Part shown: one piece after another, positions 63,241-64,000 of the stretch
Position numbering within the stretch: the first letter of the stretch is position 1
Layout: each line of letters starts with the position of its first letter
DNA from: Prevotella sp.
GTDB lineage: Bacteria > Bacteroidota > Bacteroidia > Bacteroidales > Bacteroidaceae
Reading direction: 5' to 3'
DNA length: 64,000 nucleotides
NCBI GenBank assembly: GCA_024681875.1
Contig: JAILAA010000006.1
Location: forward strand, 23,075 to 87,074
The notes under the pieces: generated by a model
Databases searched by the model: none
Told to the model about the DNA's origin: nothing
Seen by the model: only the letters and a program-made list of their open reading frames with translations
Translations under genes and position numbers: made by a program

Positions 63241-63843
63241 ATGTTTTCAGGAATCATTGAAGAATTTGCTACTGTGGTAGATATTCGCCACGACCGCGAG
63301 AATATCGACTTCACCCTTACTTGTTCCTTCACCAGCGAACTGCGCATCGACCAAAGCGTGGCACATAACGGTGTGTGTCTCACCGTCGTCAGAATTGACG
63401 GAGCTAACTATGTGGTAACTGCCATGAAAGAAACGTTAGACCGCACCAACCTCGGTCTGCTTCGCGTAGGTGACAAGGTGAACGTGGAACGCTCGATGCT
63501 GATGAATGGACGCTTAGACGGTCACATCGTGCAAGGCCACGTAGACCAGACCGCTATATGCACAGCAAAGGATGATGCCGACGGCAGCACCTACTTCACA
63601 TTCGAATATCCCGAAAACCGCGAGATGGCACGCAAAGGCTACTTCACCGTCGATAAGGGCTCCGTCACCGTCAACGGCGTATCCCTCACCGTCTGCAACC
63701 CCACGCAAAACACCTTCCAGGTGGCCATCATCCCCTACACAATGGAGCATACAAATTTCCAGGACATCGAGGTAGACACGCGTGTCAACCTGGAGTTCGA
63801 CATCCTCGGCAAATACATTGCACGGCTCAGCCAGCTCAACTGA
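63241..63843 (+). CDS. ribE: Riboflavin synthase alpha chain
   Basis: 200 residues from ATG 63241, starting MFSGIIEEFATVV as in the family (the TTG at 63232 would sit inside the repeat array and is unlikely). It has two lumazine-binding barrels, with the repeated motifs SVAHNGVCLTVV and SVTVNGVSLTVC and GHIVQGHVDQTA. It turns two 6,7-dimethyl-8-ribityllumazine molecules into riboflavin. The other rib genes are not in the window. Confidence 0.95.
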   Translation: MFSGIIEEFATVVDIRHDRENIDFTLTCSFTSELRIDQSVAHNGVCLTVVRIDGANYVVTAMKETLDRTNLGLLRVGDKVNVERSMLMNGRLDGHIVQGHVDQTAICTAKDDADGSTYFTFEYPENREMARKGYFTVDKGSVTVNGVSLTVCNPTQNTFQVAIIPYTMEHTNFQDIEVDTRVNLEFDILGKYIARLSQLN

Positions 63844-63863
63844 TAGTTCGAATCAGAAGACTC

Positions 63864-63931
63864 TAATTTTGCGCTCTGATAGAATATATCAGTGAAGAAT
63901 TTGCTTTATCACGGCCAAATCCTTACCTTTG
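63864..63931 (+). promoter_or_regulatory. Two promoter-like elements after ribE
   Basis: TAATTTTG at 63864-63871 and TACCTTTG at 63924-63931 face rightward. The last 69 bases to the window end are purine-rich and look like a leader or small RNA start. The gene they serve is outside the window. Confidence 0.5.
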
Positions 63932-64000
63932 TTGTTAGAAGGAGGAAGAGGCCGGCAGGAAAGGGAACCTATTCAGGGGACAACAGTCCGTTAGAGTCTA

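Noticed and set aside
63858..63999. 8-bp inverted repeat (AGACTCTA with TAGAGTCT)
   Set aside because: Short, 126 bp apart and cut by the window end, so it may be chance.

Overview
The window reads as chromosomal DNA of a Bacteroidales bacterium, most likely Prevotella in the broad sense. Nearly every transcription unit that has its own upstream space is preceded by the Bacteroidetes -7 promoter element TAnnTTTG, often with TTTG about 19-20 bases further upstream. Shine-Dalgarno sequences are mostly weak. Secreted proteins carry C-terminal tails of the 'YDxxGR...GIYI' kind seen on type IX secretion cargo, and there are several glycoside hydrolases and a polysaccharide lyase. A K+-type membrane pyrophosphatase, NhaC antiporter and AsnA fit a gut or oral anaerobe. 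No plasmid, phage or CRISPR region is present; one tRNA-linked scar carries a decayed umuDC remnant.

Layout. 1-7.5 kb: the tail of a secreted CAZyme-like protein, a secreted SGNH hydrolase, then a surface-glycan cassette: UDP-galactopyranose mutase, a cytidylyltransferase/PLP-enzyme fusion, an octopine-type dehydrogenase and, on the other strand, LicD downstream of asnA. 7.8-17.7 kb: a polysaccharide-use block with a PL11 lyase fused to autotransporter-like repeats, a GH3/PA14 beta-glycosidase, and a DUF4353 secreted protein with a small cargo-less partner. 17.8-22.9 kb (minus): pepT, ligA, a B3/4-domain protein and a lipoprotein. 23.1-26.4 kb: carB. 26.5-28.1 kb (minus): a partner-switching trio (RsbW-like, STAS, histidine kinase). 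28.3-30.3 kb: yicC-gmk-nadD. 30.3-32.7 kb (minus): flippase and glycosyltransferase. 32.8-35.3 kb: membrane pseudokinase, DUF4494 and YggS. 35.4-45.4 kb (minus): recJ-nhaC-uvrD, and exonuclease-rlmI-tilS-HD hydrolase. 45.5-50.5 kb: ftsK, an AAA/CYTH protein and pheS. 50.5-54.3 kb (minus): hppA and a FadL-type porin. 54.4-57.3 kb: an ATP-grasp-like protein and GH43. 57.4-57.8 kb: tRNA-Ser(GGA) and the umuDC scar. 57.8-60.1 kb (minus): pyrF and a MATE exporter. 60.3-63.0 kb: a kinase-less sensor protein. 63.2-63.8 kb: ribE.

The two most notable results are these. First, the fusion enzyme, opine dehydrogenase and LicD together could make and transfer an unusual phospho-amine (possibly N-carboxyalkyl-phosphoethanolamine) decoration of a cell-surface glycan. 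Second, short arrays of 7-bp repeats occur at about ten places. They sit in frame inside ligA, rlmI, GH43, GH3, the fusion enzyme and the ATP-grasp gene, and also at gene starts (ribE, nhaC, tilS). In ligA and rlmI two arrays lie in opposite orientation and bound an extra in-frame peptide. Separate 21-bp tandem arrays at 14.9 kb and 52.8 kb share the same period but not the same sequence.
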